DNA from: Plastoroseomonas arctica
GTDB lineage: Bacteria > Pseudomonadota > Alphaproteobacteria > Acetobacterales > Acetobacteraceae
Direction: 5' to 3'
DNA: 64,000 nt
NCBI RefSeq assembly: GCF_018128965.1
Contig: NZ_JAAEDH010000019.1
Span: 1-64,000 of the forward strand
A program made the position numbers and the translations under genes. Below the pieces are notes generated by a model. That model was given only the letters and a program-made list of their open reading frames with translations. It made no database searches and was not told the DNA's origin. This document shows, in pieces, positions 37,027-45,218 of this stretch; position 1 is the first letter of the stretch, and each line of letters opens with the position of its first letter.

Positions 37027-37776
37027 ATGATCCTCGGCATCGAAGGCACTGGCTCCCAGGATTGGGGCAATGAGGATCTCAACCGCACCTTCGTGCGCCG
37101 CATCATGCACCATACCCGCCTGCGCCCGGCCAGCTACTTCATCGGCCCCAGCAAATCCGGCAATGACGGCGCGGAGATCATGGACAAGGCCGAGATCACG
37201 CTGAGGAACGGCGCCCATAACGGCCCGATCGTCCTGGTCGGCTACTCCCGCGGCGCCGCCTACTGCATGGAGATCGCTAGGCGCTTCAAGAACCCGATCG
37301 ACGTGCTGGTGATGTTCGATGCCGTCGCCCGGCAATCCGACGTGAATCTGCCGGAGAAGGTGCCATCCAACGTCAAGCGCTGCTTCCATGCCATTCGCGA
37401 CCCGCGCGCGGGGTCCCGCTACTTCTTCCAGAATGTCGGCCTGGTCTGCGAATCCCGCGCGACGCATTTCGAGCATGCGATGTTCTTCGGCTCCCACGGC
37501 GCGGTCGGCGGTACCTTCTACAACGCGGCGGAGGAAGAGAGCGGCAACACCGCCGGCAACGCGGTGATGACGGTCGACGACCGGCAACTCCTGAATATCC
37601 CGCGCCAGCCTGTGACCAACCTGCAGCAGGACCACAAATGCACCCATGACGTCGCGACCTGGATGTGGCCGTTCCTGCTGCGCTGGGGCGTGCTGCAGGG
37701 CAACCCGAGCCCCTTTGATTTCGCGCCCGACTTCAAGGGCAGTCGCGTCGCGGGAATGAGGAACGTGATCCATTAA
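37027..37776 (+). CDS. Orphan alpha/beta-hydrolase-like protein (DUF2235/Tle-like motif)
   Basis: A protein of 249 residues; the ATG at 37027 has a GGAGG ahead of it. The nucleophile elbow GYSRG (Ser74) follows a hydrophobic strand (GPIVLVGYSRGAAY). The likely acid is Asp98 (LVMFDAV) and the likely His is His157 in the SHGAVGG segment. The N-terminal GIEGTGSQDWGNEDLNRTFV and the SHGAVGG motif resemble DUF2235/Tle1 lipases that some type VI systems secrete. No type VI genes, leader peptide or immunity gene are nearby, so this is an uncharacterised cytosolic hydrolase. It sits divergent from ileS. Confidence 0.72.
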   Translation: MILGIEGTGSQDWGNEDLNRTFVRRIMHHTRLRPASYFIGPSKSGNDGAEIMDKAEITLRNGAHNGPIVLVGYSRGAAYCMEIARRFKNPIDVLVMFDAVARQSDVNLPEKVPSNVKRCFHAIRDPRAGSRYFFQNVGLVCESRATHFEHAMFFGSHGAVGGTFYNAAEEESGNTAGNAVMTVDDRQLLNIPRQPVTNLQQDHKCTHDVATWMWPFLLRWGVLQGNPSPFDFAPDFKGSRVAGMRNVIH

Positions 37777-37918
37777 AGACAAGGCTGTGGAAAAGAATTT
37801 CCCCAGACCCCATTCTTTTATTTTTGATTTCTTGGTGCTGGTTGTGAGAATGCACCAATAGATAAAAAAGAAAGAATGGGGGCTGGGGGAAATTCATTTC
37901 CCCCATGCTGTCGTCAGA
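37777..37918. repeat. Family-1 intergenic hairpin repeat, copy f (double arm)
   Basis: A near-palindrome of about 140 bases between convergent genes. Left arm: GGAAAAGAATTTCCCCAG, CCCCATTCTTTTATTTTTG and TTGGTGCTGG. Right arm: GCACCAATAGATAAAAAAG and GGGGGAAATTCATTTCCCCC. The right end (read on minus) begins CTCTGACGACAGCATGGGGG and includes the last codon and stop of ribF. The same 20 bases occur at copy h. Each arm can form its own hairpin or both can pair end to end. Confidence 0.85.
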
Positions 37919-38846
37919 GCAGCCCCAGCACCCGCCGCGCATTCACCGCATCCTCCGCGATCGCGACCTTCAGCGCCTCCAGCCCATCGAACTTCGCGTC
38001 CGGGCGCAGGAAGTGCAGCAGCTCCACCGCCATGACTTTCCCGTAGAGATCGCCCGAGAAGTCGAACAGATACGTCTCCAGCCGCGTCTGCGGGTCACCG
38101 CCCAGCGTCGGGCGCCGGCCGATATTCGCCACCCCCGGCACCACTTGGCCATCGGGTAGCCGGGCGCGCACCGCATAGACGCCGCGCGCCGGCTCCAGGT
38201 GGCGTCCGATCCACATGTTCGCCGTCGGCCAGCCCAGCACCCGGCCAAGCTTGTCGCCATGCACGACCTCGCTCTCGATCGCCCAGGGATGGCCGAGCAT
38301 CTCCGCCGCCCGGTCGGGATAGCCATCCTGCAAGGCGCGACGGATGCGGGTGGAGGTGATCGGCCCCCCCGCATCGCTCACCGCTGGCACGATGGACAAG
38401 CCGATGCCGCGCTTCTCCGCCTCGCGCGCCAGGAACGCCACGTCGCCGCCGCGGCGATGGCCAAAGGCGAAATCCGCCCCGCAGGCCAGGTGCTTCGCGC
38501 CGATCCCGCGATGCAGCACCTGCTCCACGAAATCCTCCGCCGTCATCGCCGCGAGGTCTGCGTCGAAGGCCAGCGCATGGACGTCGCGCGCGCCCTCCGC
38601 CCCCAGCGCAGCAACCTTCGCCGGCAGCAGGGTGAGGCGGAACGGCGGGTCGTCGGGGCGGAAATGCTCGCGCGGATGCGGCTCGAAGGTCAGCGCCTGC
38701 AAGGGACGCTCGGGGCGCGCCGCATGCGCCGCGCGCAGCACGGCGCGATGGCCCAGATGCACGCCGTCGAAATTGCCCAGAGCCACGGTGCCGCCGCGGG
38801 CGCTTTCCGGGGTCGCGCGCCAATCCGTGTGAAGGGTCGCGCTCAT
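37914..38846 (-). CDS. ribF: Bifunctional riboflavin kinase / FAD synthetase
   Basis: A protein of 310 residues that makes FMN and then FAD from riboflavin. The N-terminal adenylyltransferase domain carries ALGNFDGVHLGHRAVL and CGADFAFGHRRGGDVAFL with the ISSTRIR-like STRIRRALQDG. The C-terminal kinase domain carries GWPTANM and GVYAVRARL, then ANIGRRPTLGG and ETYLFDFSGDLYG. Its ATG overlaps the stop of the LOG-family gene. The last codon and stop (CTC TGA) fall in the end of a family-1 repeat. Confidence 0.95.
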   Translation of the reverse strand: MSATLHTDWRATPESARGGTVALGNFDGVHLGHRAVLRAAHAARPERPLQALTFEPHPREHFRPDDPPFRLTLLPAKVAALGAEGARDVHALAFDADLAAMTAEDFVEQVLHRGIGAKHLACGADFAFGHRRGGDVAFLAREAEKRGIGLSIVPAVSDAGGPITSTRIRRALQDGYPDRAAEMLGHPWAIESEVVHGDKLGRVLGWPTANMWIGRHLEPARGVYAVRARLPDGQVVPGVANIGRRPTLGGDPQTRLETYLFDFSGDLYGKVMAVELLHFLRPDAKFDGLEALKVAIAEDAVNARRVLGLL

Positions 38847-39430
38847 TCTTCCCCCGGCAACAGCCAGCGCGGCACCAGGGGCGGAACGAAGCTGGCCAGC
38901 CGGTCGAGCGCGCTCTCGGCATCGGGTTCCACCTGCGCCAGCACCCGTGTCTCCGCGCGCAAGAAACCCTCCGTCAGCATGTGGTCGAAGGCGGACAGCA
39001 GCGGTTGCCAGTACCCCGCCGTGTCGATGAACACCGCCGGCTTGCGGTGGATGCCCAGCTGCAACCAGGTCAGCACCTCCACCACCTCCTCCAGCGTGCC
39101 ATAGCCGCCCGGCAGCACCGCGAAGCCGTCCGACAGCTCCGCCATCATCGCCTTGCGCTCATGCATGGTGGCGACCACGCGCAGATCCACCCGCCCGCGA
39201 TGCCCGGCCTCGCGCGCCAGCAGCCCGTGCGGGATGATGCCGATCACCTCGCCGCCGGCCTCGATCACCGCATCCGACACCGCGCCCATCATGCCGATCG
39301 CGCCGCCGCCATAGACCAGCCCGATGCCGCGCGCGGCCATCGCCCGGCCGAGTGCCACCGCCGCCTCCCGATACACGGGCTTGTTGCCGATCGCCGCGCC
39401 GCAGAAGACACAGATGCGTTTCAGGGTCAT
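38843..39430 (-). CDS. LOG family protein (TIGR00730, cytokinin-type phosphoribohydrolase)
   Basis: A Rossmann-fold protein of 195 residues. The family motif PGGYGTLEEVVEVLTW is present, with GLVYGGGAIGMMG ahead of it. Members release free cytokinins by cleaving N6-modified AMP; in non-plant-associated bacteria the role is less clear, and many are annotated as lysine decarboxylase by mistake. It is coupled to ribF by ATGA. It starts 81 bases from the divergent M20 peptidase gene. Confidence 0.9.
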   Translation of the reverse strand: MTLKRICVFCGAAIGNKPVYREAAVALGRAMAARGIGLVYGGGAIGMMGAVSDAVIEAGGEVIGIIPHGLLAREAGHRGRVDLRVVATMHERKAMMAELSDGFAVLPGGYGTLEEVVEVLTWLQLGIHRKPAVFIDTAGYWQPLLSAFDHMLTEGFLRAETRVLAQVEPDAESALDRLASFVPPLVPRWLLPGEE

Positions 39431-39511
39431 GCCCGAGCGATACCGGCGGGGCTTGCGCCAGACAAGGGCCGTCCTACCCTGATGGCCTCACGCGACAGGA
39501 CCCTTGTTCCC

Positions 39512-40642
39512 ATGCCCAGCACCGATATCGGCACCTCCGAGCGCATCCTCGCGGAGCTGCGGGGTTGGGTGGAACACGAAACCCCCACCACCGACGCCCG
39601 CGCCGTCAGTGCCCTAACCGCCCGCTGCGCCGCCGAACTCGAAGCCGTGGGTGCCGCCATCACCCTCATCCCAGGCCGCGGCGGCTACGGCGACAACCTG
39701 GTCGCCCGCACGCCCGGCACCGGCAAGCCGGTGCTCGTCGCCGGCCACCTCGACACCGTCTGGGACCACGGCACGCTCACCAGCTCCATGCCCTTCCGCA
39801 TCGAGGGCGACAAAGCCCATGGGCCGGGCATCTACGACATGAAGGCCGGCAGCTTCGCCGCCTTCCACGCCGTGCGCGAAATCCTGCGCCAGAAAACGCC
39901 CACCAAGCGCCCCATCACCCTGCTGCTGACCCCGGACGAGGAAGTCGGCAGCCCCACCAGCCGCGCCCTCATCGAGGCCGAAGCCCAAAGATCCTGCGCC
40001 GTACTCATCCCCGAACCCGCCGGCATCGGCGGCTCTTGCGTCACCGCACGCAAAGGCGTCGGTCGCTTCGTGATGCGCATCAACGGCCGGTCCGCCCATG
40101 CCGGCGGCAACTGGCAGGATGGCCGCAGCGCCGTCGTGGCCCTCGCCCAGCGCATCCTCGCCATCCACGCGCTGACCGACCTTGAAGCTGGCACCACCAC
40201 CAACTGCGCCCCCATCTGGGGCGGCACCCGTCCCAACGTCATCCCCCCCGAGGCCGGCTGCGAAATCGACTTCCGCGTCGCCACCCTCGAAGCCGCCGAC
40301 AAACTCATCGCCCAGATCATGGCCATGGCCACCGACCACGACGGCATCACCATCACCATCGAGGGTGGCCTTAACCGTCCCCCCATGGTCGAAACCCCCG
40401 CCGCCCTCGCCCTCTACGACCAGGCCAAAATTCTCGCCCAAACCCACGGCTACAATCTGCCCAAGCAATACCGCGGCGGCGGCTCCGACGGGAACTTCTC
40501 GGCCGCCCTGGGCATCCCCACCCTGGACGGCCTCGGCTGCACCGGTGCCGGAGCCCATGCCCCCTTCGAACACATCATCTGGGCCGACCTGGCGCCCCGC
40601 TGCGCAACCCTGTGCGGGCTGCTGGAGACGGTGGAGGGGTAG
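39512..40642 (+). CDS. M20 family metallopeptidase (carboxypeptidase G2-like)
   Basis: A protein of 376 residues from the ATG at 39512; an in-frame ATG at 39482 would add ten residues. The two-zinc site is visible: His79 and Asp81 in LVAGHLDTVW, Asp109 in GIYDMKAG, and the catalytic Glu143-Glu144 of TPDEEVGS. The dimerisation/lid domain follows (residues 170-290, with HAGGNWQDGRSA). The fold and motifs fit glutamate carboxypeptidases, but specificity is not readable. No leader peptide, so cytosolic. The TAG stop merges with the left edge of a long family-2 palindrome. Confidence 0.9.
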   Translation: MPSTDIGTSERILAELRGWVEHETPTTDARAVSALTARCAAELEAVGAAITLIPGRGGYGDNLVARTPGTGKPVLVAGHLDTVWDHGTLTSSMPFRIEGDKAHGPGIYDMKAGSFAAFHAVREILRQKTPTKRPITLLLTPDEEVGSPTSRALIEAEAQRSCAVLIPEPAGIGGSCVTARKGVGRFVMRINGRSAHAGGNWQDGRSAVVALAQRILAIHALTDLEAGTTTNCAPIWGGTRPNVIPPEAGCEIDFRVATLEAADKLIAQIMAMATDHDGITITIEGGLNRPPMVETPAALALYDQAKILAQTHGYNLPKQYRGGGSDGNFSAALGIPTLDGLGCTGAGAHAPFEHIIWADLAPRCATLCGLLETVEG

Positions 40643-40953
40643 GAAGGACAGCAAGCATGGAGGCTCCGCCTCCAAACCTCCGCCGGGGATCGTGTCGATC
40701 CCCGGACCCCTCCCTTTGTTGGTCCTGGGTCTGGGAAGGGCTGTGCTTGCTTGAATGGGGCGGGTTGGGGAGGGCGCGCATCGAGGGCGCTGCCATTGGA
40801 ACAGGGCGCGCCTTGTGCCCCCTCCCCAACCCGCCTCGCCTCCGGCGAGCCTCAACCCCCTCCCAATCCCAAGAACCAACAGAGGGAGGTCCAGGATCGA
40901 CACGATCCTGGTGGGGGTTTGGGGGCAAAGCCCCCATGCTTGCTGTCTTCCTC
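40641..40953. repeat. Family-2 long palindromic intergenic repeat, copy 1
   Basis: About 310 bases that can fold on themselves. The outer arms share GACAGCAAGCATGG (40647-40660, and as reverse complement at the right end). Inside each arm is a hairpin: CCGGGGATCG/CGATCCCCGG (40683-40705) and CCAGGATCG/CGATCCTGG (40891-40911). The inner arms are a perfect 16-bp pair, GGCGGGTTGGGGAGGG (40759-40774) and its complement (40820-40835). It fills the gap between the M20 gene and the secreted-protein gene. Its right end contains that gene's ATG. Confidence 0.85.
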
Positions 40954-41805
40954 CTCCTCACCCTCCCAGCACTCGCGCAGGTGTTGTTCCCGGCGGGCAG
41001 TCCGTTGGGGCTGGCTCCGCCGCCGGGGTATTTTCCGGCCTTGGCGTTTGCGGGGTTTGCCAATGCGGGTTCGGGCGCGCGGATTTTGTTGGCGGAGCAG
41101 CCGGCGATGTCGTTTGCGGTGGCACGCGCCTTGGTGGCGCCGCAGCGCCAGGGGCTGACGGAGGCGGTGGTTCGCGAGGTGCGGGCGGGCGGGCGCGAGG
41201 CTGTGTTGGTGCGCGGCCGGAGGGGGGAGAGTGCGGTGTGGCTGTTGGCGGCGCCAGGTGCGGATGTGACGGCGTTGGTGACGGTGATGGTGCCGCGCGT
41301 GCCGGTGGCGCCTGGTGAGGTGGCGGCGATCGAGGCGTCGTTGCTGACGCTGGCGGTGCGGCCCGTGGATCTTGCGGCGGCGCGGGCGGCGCTGCCGTTT
41401 GCGTTCGACGAGGTGGCGCCATTGCGGTTTCGCCAGTCGGTGGGCGGTGCGGCGGCGGTGTTGTTACCTGATGAGGTGGGGCTGGATGACGCGGCGGCGC
41501 CGCGGCTGACGATTGCGACGTCGCTGGCGGCGACGCCGCCGCCGGCGGATCGGCGGCGCGCGGCGGAGGCAGCGCTGGTTGGCACCTTGCCTGGTGTGCG
41601 GCTCGAGGGTGGCGGCACGCTGCGCCTCGGGGCCACGGAGGCGGTGGTGCTGGAGGGGCGGCTGGGCGCCCGCCGGGTGCGGCAATGGGTGTTGTTCTTC
41701 GAGCGCGGCGGCACGCTGCGGGTATTGGCGGAGGCTCCGGCGACGGAGTTCGCGCGGTTGTTGCCGGCCTTCGAGCGGGTGGTGGAGTCGATCAGGCGGC
41801 CGTGA
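40936..41805 (+). CDS. Secreted protein of unknown function
   Basis: A protein of 289 residues. The leader is MLAVFLLLTLPALAQ, with likely cleavage after Ala-Leu-Ala. The mature part opens PAGSPLGLAPPPGYFPA and contains many beta-type stretches (GATEAVVLEGRLGARRV, QWVLFFERGGTLRVLAEAP) in a two-lobed pattern; similar repeats are SVGGAAAVLLPDE. Overall it resembles small periplasmic proteins of the DcrB/DUF1795 type, but I cannot place it. The start ATG lies inside the end of a family-2 repeat, so the first seven codons come from repeat sequence. Codon use is unusually GTG/GCG-rich. Confidence 0.7.
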   Translation: MLAVFLLLTLPALAQVLFPAGSPLGLAPPPGYFPALAFAGFANAGSGARILLAEQPAMSFAVARALVAPQRQGLTEAVVREVRAGGREAVLVRGRRGESAVWLLAAPGADVTALVTVMVPRVPVAPGEVAAIEASLLTLAVRPVDLAAARAALPFAFDEVAPLRFRQSVGGAAAVLLPDEVGLDDAAAPRLTIATSLAATPPPADRRRAAEAALVGTLPGVRLEGGGTLRLGATEAVVLEGRLGARRVRQWVLFFERGGTLRVLAEAPATEFARLLPAFERVVESIRRP

Positions 41806-41814
41806 CGTCGCCGA

Positions 41815-42441
41815 TCATTTCACCAGGCCGGAGGTCAGGTTCACCGTCATCGCCACGATGACCACGTTGAACAGGAACGACACCAGCGCGTGGACCAGCG
41901 TCAGGCGCCGGATGTCGCGTGCGGAGACGTCGACGTCCGACGTCTGGAAGGTCATGCCTATGGTGAAGGCGAAGTAGAGGAAATCGGTGAAGTCCGGCGG
42001 CTCCTTGCCGGGGAAATCCAGGCCGCCATCCTGCTGCCAGTATTCATGCGCGTAGCGCACCGCGAACAGCATCTGCACGAAGGTCCAGGAGATCGCGATG
42101 GTGCCGATCGCGAGGCTGATCTCAAAAGGGCCGGCATCGTCGTGATGCAGCACCAGGTACCACATGACGCCGCCGAGCGAGGCGATGGCCGCGGCGAGGC
42201 TGCCGCAGAGCACCGCAGTTTCGCCTTCGTCGAGCTGTTCGGCGCGGCGGCGGATGCTTTCGGGCGTCGCGCGCGTCATGGCGTAGCCGGTGAGTGCCAT
42301 GTGCGTCACGGCGGCGCCGCACCAGCCGAGCAGGAGTGAATTGGCCAGCTCCGCGATGAAGCCGTGCGCGATGACGCCGAGCACCAGGCCGACGCCGGCG
42401 GCGACGAGGAGGTAGGGGCGGTGGCGGAGCCCGAGGCGCAT
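41815..42441 (-). CDS. DUF1345 membrane protein
   Basis: A protein of about 208 residues with five or six hydrophobic segments. The family stretch FVQMLFAVRYAHEYW, then GKEPPDFTDFLYFAFTIGMTFQTSDV, is diagnostic of DUF1345. The start is the ATG at 42441; the in-frame alternative at 42459 would add six residues. The function of the family is not known. It lies on the minus strand, close to the oxidoreductase gene upstream (62 bases). Confidence 0.87.
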   Translation of the reverse strand: MRLGLRHRPYLLVAAGVGLVLGVIAHGFIAELANSLLLGWCGAAVTHMALTGYAMTRATPESIRRRAEQLDEGETAVLCGSLAAAIASLGGVMWYLVLHHDDAGPFEISLAIGTIAISWTFVQMLFAVRYAHEYWQQDGGLDFPGKEPPDFTDFLYFAFTIGMTFQTSDVDVSARDIRRLTLVHALVSFLFNVVIVAMTVNLTSGLVK

Positions 42442-42502
42442 CACGCCGCCGGCGTCCATGCGAAGCGGACCGCGTGCGCGTCACCGAAAGAAGGATGCGT
42501 CA

Positions 42503-43609
42503 TCATGAGGCCTCGAAGCGCAGGGGGTTCACCGCGGGGATGATCGCCGTGAGCGCCCCCGGATCGGTGCCGTCGATGAGATGGGCGAGCAGTGCGCCGG
42601 CGGCGGGCGCGGTCTGCATGCCATAGCCGCCCTGGCCGCACATCCAATGGAAGCCCGGCGCCCGGCCGGGCCCGATGGCGAGGGACCCGTCCGGCGTGAA
42701 GGTGCGCAGCCCAGCCCAGCTGTGCTCGACGCGCGTCACCGGGATGTCGAGCGCCTGCTGCATGCGGTCGATGGCGATGGCGATGTCGATCTCCTCGGGC
42801 CGCGCGTCGCAGGCGGAGCTGTCGGTCTCGTCAGCGGGGGAGAGCATGAGTTTGCGACGCGCCTCCGGGCGCAGGTACCAGCTGTGGCCGGCATCGCCGA
42901 CCAGCGGCCAGTCGGCGCAGTCGTAGGGGCCGGGGTCGATGATGAGCGCGGTGCGGCGCTTGGGCTGCAGGCCGAGCGTCGCGACGTCCGCGATGCCGGC
43001 CACCTCGTCGCCCCAGGCGCCGGCGGCGTTGACCAGGATGGGCGCGGCGAAGACGGCGCCGCTGCTGGTCTCGGCGTGCCAGGCACCGTTCGCGTGCCAG
43101 ATGCGCCCGGCGCGGCTGCGCAGCGCGAGCGTGCCACCGAGCGCCTGGACCACGCGGAGGAACCCCTGGTGCAGCGCGGCGACGTCGATGTCGAATGCGT
43201 CGCGCTCGATCGCGGCGGCAACCGCGTAGCCGGGGCGCAGCGGCGGCACCATCGCCGCGACCTCGGCGACGGCGATCGCCTGCATGCCCACGCCGTCGGC
43301 GAGCATGGCCGCGAGCCGTGCCTGCTGGTCCGGCGGCGCGAGCGAGACGATGGCGCGCGGGCGGGCGAGCGGGGGGAACCCCGCGGGCGACGCTTCGAAG
43401 AAGGCGCGCGAGGCACCCGAGAGGGCGCGCACATCCGCGGGCCCGTAGTTCAGGATCCAGATCGCGGCCGAGCGCCCGGTCGTGTGGTAGCCCGCGCTCT
43501 CCTCCGCCTCGATCAGGGCGACGCGCCTGGTGGGCGCGAGATGGGCGGCGGCGGTGGCACCGGCGATGCCGGCGCCGACCACGATTGCATCGAATCTGTG
43601 CAGGTCCAT
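42503..43609 (-). CDS. FAD-dependent oxidoreductase (DAO family, D-arginine-dehydrogenase-like)
   Basis: A protein of 368 residues. The N-terminal dinucleotide fold is DAIVVGAGIAGATAAAHLA with the FAD ribose Glu in LIEAEESAGYHTTGRS. The YHTTGRSAA segment and the C-terminal GLRTFTPDGSLAIGPG / GGYGMQTAPAAG blocks fit the branch that includes D-arginine dehydrogenase. It would oxidise D-amino acids or a secondary amine, passing electrons to the respiratory chain or oxygen. Soluble, no leader. I place the start at 43609. It is divergent from the ABC transporter operon. Confidence 0.88.
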   Translation of the reverse strand: MDLHRFDAIVVGAGIAGATAAAHLAPTRRVALIEAEESAGYHTTGRSAAIWILNYGPADVRALSGASRAFFEASPAGFPPLARPRAIVSLAPPDQQARLAAMLADGVGMQAIAVAEVAAMVPPLRPGYAVAAAIERDAFDIDVAALHQGFLRVVQALGGTLALRSRAGRIWHANGAWHAETSSGAVFAAPILVNAAGAWGDEVAGIADVATLGLQPKRRTALIIDPGPYDCADWPLVGDAGHSWYLRPEARRKLMLSPADETDSSACDARPEEIDIAIAIDRMQQALDIPVTRVEHSWAGLRTFTPDGSLAIGPGRAPGFHWMCGQGGYGMQTAPAAGALLAHLIDGTDPGALTAIIPAVNPLRFEAS

Positions 43610-43738
43610 TTCGGCAGGCTGCCTTTGAGCAGGTTCTTGTGCAACGACGTTGCTGAAGCATTGCATCGGCCGCGAAGCCCTGCCTAACCTTCGGTCAGGG
43701 AAAACGGGCGAAAACGCCCGAAGCGGAGGAGCAGTTCA

Positions 43739-45109
43739 ATGTCCATCAGGGCCGGCAACGGCATGTCTCGTCGCAATGTTCTTCGTTCGGGCGCGGGCGT
43801 CATGGCCGCGGGCACGCTCTCCGCGCCGATGGTCCATGCGCAGGGTACCGGCGGCACGCTCCGCTGCGGCTTTTGGGACCATTGGGTTCCGGTCGGCAAC
43901 GACATCCTCCGCCGCCTCTGCGCCGAATGGGGCCAGGCCAACCGCGTCGAGGTGCAGATCGACTTCATCACCTCCGTGGGCAACCAGAACCTGCTCACCA
44001 TCGCCGCCCAGGCCCAGAGCCGTTCCGGCCATGACCTGCTGAGCTTCCCGACCTGGGAGCCCGCCTCCAAGGCGGAGCTGCTCGAGCCCGTCGACGACGT
44101 GATGGGCCGACTGATCGGCAAGTACGGCGCGGTCACACCCGCCGCCGAGTACCTGGGCAAGGTGAACAACCGCTGGGTCGCGATCCCGGCCGTCTCCGGC
44201 ACCCAGATGAAGCCCGCCTGCGTGCGCTTCGACCTGCTGCAGCAGCATGCCGGCATCGACATCCGCGCGATGTGGCCGGCCGAGAACCGCCGCGGCCCGG
44301 GTGCCGACACCTGGACCTGGGACACCTTCCTCACGGCCGCCGAGAAGTGCCACGCCGCCGGCTTCTCCTTTGGCATCCCGATGGGCGCCTTCACCGACGC
44401 GGTGGACCTGGTCGGCGCGCTGTTCGCCAGCTACGGCGCGAGCGTGATGGATGCGCGCGGCAACATCACCGTGCGCAACAACGCCAAGCTGCGCACCGCG
44501 ATCGAGTACATGGTGCGCCTGTCGCGCTTCCTGCCTAACGACGTCTGGGCCTGGGATGACGCGTCGAACAACCGCGCGCTGATTTCCGGCCGCTCGGCGC
44601 TCATCTTCAACCCACCCTCCGCATGGGCGGTGGCCAAGCGCGACGCGCCGCAGGTCTCGGCCAATTGCTGGACCGTGCCGGTGCCGGCGGGCCCCGAGGG
44701 CCGCTTCACGCCCTACCTGCCGTATTTCTGGGGCATCTGGAACTTCTCGCGCAACAAATCCTCGGCCAAGGCTCTGCTCGAGCACCTGTCCGAGCGGCCG
44801 CAGGCGGAGGCGCAGACCACGACCAGCAGCGGCTACGACATCCCGCCCTTCCAGAGCATGAACGACTTCGCCATCTGGGCGACGGAAGGCCCGCCGGTGG
44901 GCACGGTGTTCAACTACCCGATCAAGCCGCACCATCAGTCGCAGACCTCGGTGGCGTTTGCCCCGGCGCCGGCGGAATTCGCCGTGCAGGCCTACACCCT
45001 CGCGCTGAACACGAAGGTGGTCGCGCGCATCGTGCAGGGCGGCGAGTCGATCGACGCGGCGTTGGGCTGGCTGGAGCGGGAGCTCACCACCATCAAGCGC
45101 GGCGGCTGA
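43739..45109 (+). CDS. ABC transporter substrate-binding protein, family 1
   Basis: A protein of 456 residues. The leader MSRRNVLRSGAGVMAAGTL looks like a Tat signal (twin Arg before a hydrophobic run), implying export of a folded protein. The mature protein shows LTIAAQAQSRSGHDLLSFPT and the SALIFNPPSAWAVAKRD, GRFTPYLPYFWGIWNFS segments typical of the sugar-binding (CUT1) class. A GGAGGAG lies ahead of the ATG. It starts a plus-strand run: two permeases, an ATPase, two dehydrogenases, a Bug protein and a GMC oxidoreductase. Ligand unknown. Confidence 0.92.
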   Translation: MSIRAGNGMSRRNVLRSGAGVMAAGTLSAPMVHAQGTGGTLRCGFWDHWVPVGNDILRRLCAEWGQANRVEVQIDFITSVGNQNLLTIAAQAQSRSGHDLLSFPTWEPASKAELLEPVDDVMGRLIGKYGAVTPAAEYLGKVNNRWVAIPAVSGTQMKPACVRFDLLQQHAGIDIRAMWPAENRRGPGADTWTWDTFLTAAEKCHAAGFSFGIPMGAFTDAVDLVGALFASYGASVMDARGNITVRNNAKLRTAIEYMVRLSRFLPNDVWAWDDASNNRALISGRSALIFNPPSAWAVAKRDAPQVSANCWTVPVPAGPEGRFTPYLPYFWGIWNFSRNKSSAKALLEHLSERPQAEAQTTTSSGYDIPPFQSMNDFAIWATEGPPVGTVFNYPIKPHHQSQTSVAFAPAPAEFAVQAYTLALNTKVVARIVQGGESIDAALGWLERELTTIKRGG

Positions 45110-45116
45110 GTGCACG

Positions 45117-45197
45117 ATTGGTGCTGGCTGTCTGGTCAGCACCAATAAATGAAAAATAAAAGATTGGGGGTCCGGGGGGAAATTCTTTTCCCCCGGT
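45117..45197. repeat. Family-1 intergenic hairpin repeat, copy g (single arm)
   Basis: Stem 1 is ATTGGTGCTG (45117-45126) and CAGCACCAAT (45137-45146), ten perfect pairs. A spacer AAATGAAAAATAAAAGATTG follows, then GGGGTCC and the hairpin GGGGGAAATTCTTTTCCCCC. It lies between the binding-protein gene and the first permease gene, inside a transporter operon. Such a hairpin could lower downstream expression so that binding protein is made in excess of permease. Confidence 0.85.
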
Positions 45198-45218
45198 CGC
45201 CACCCTGGAGGATTGGTA

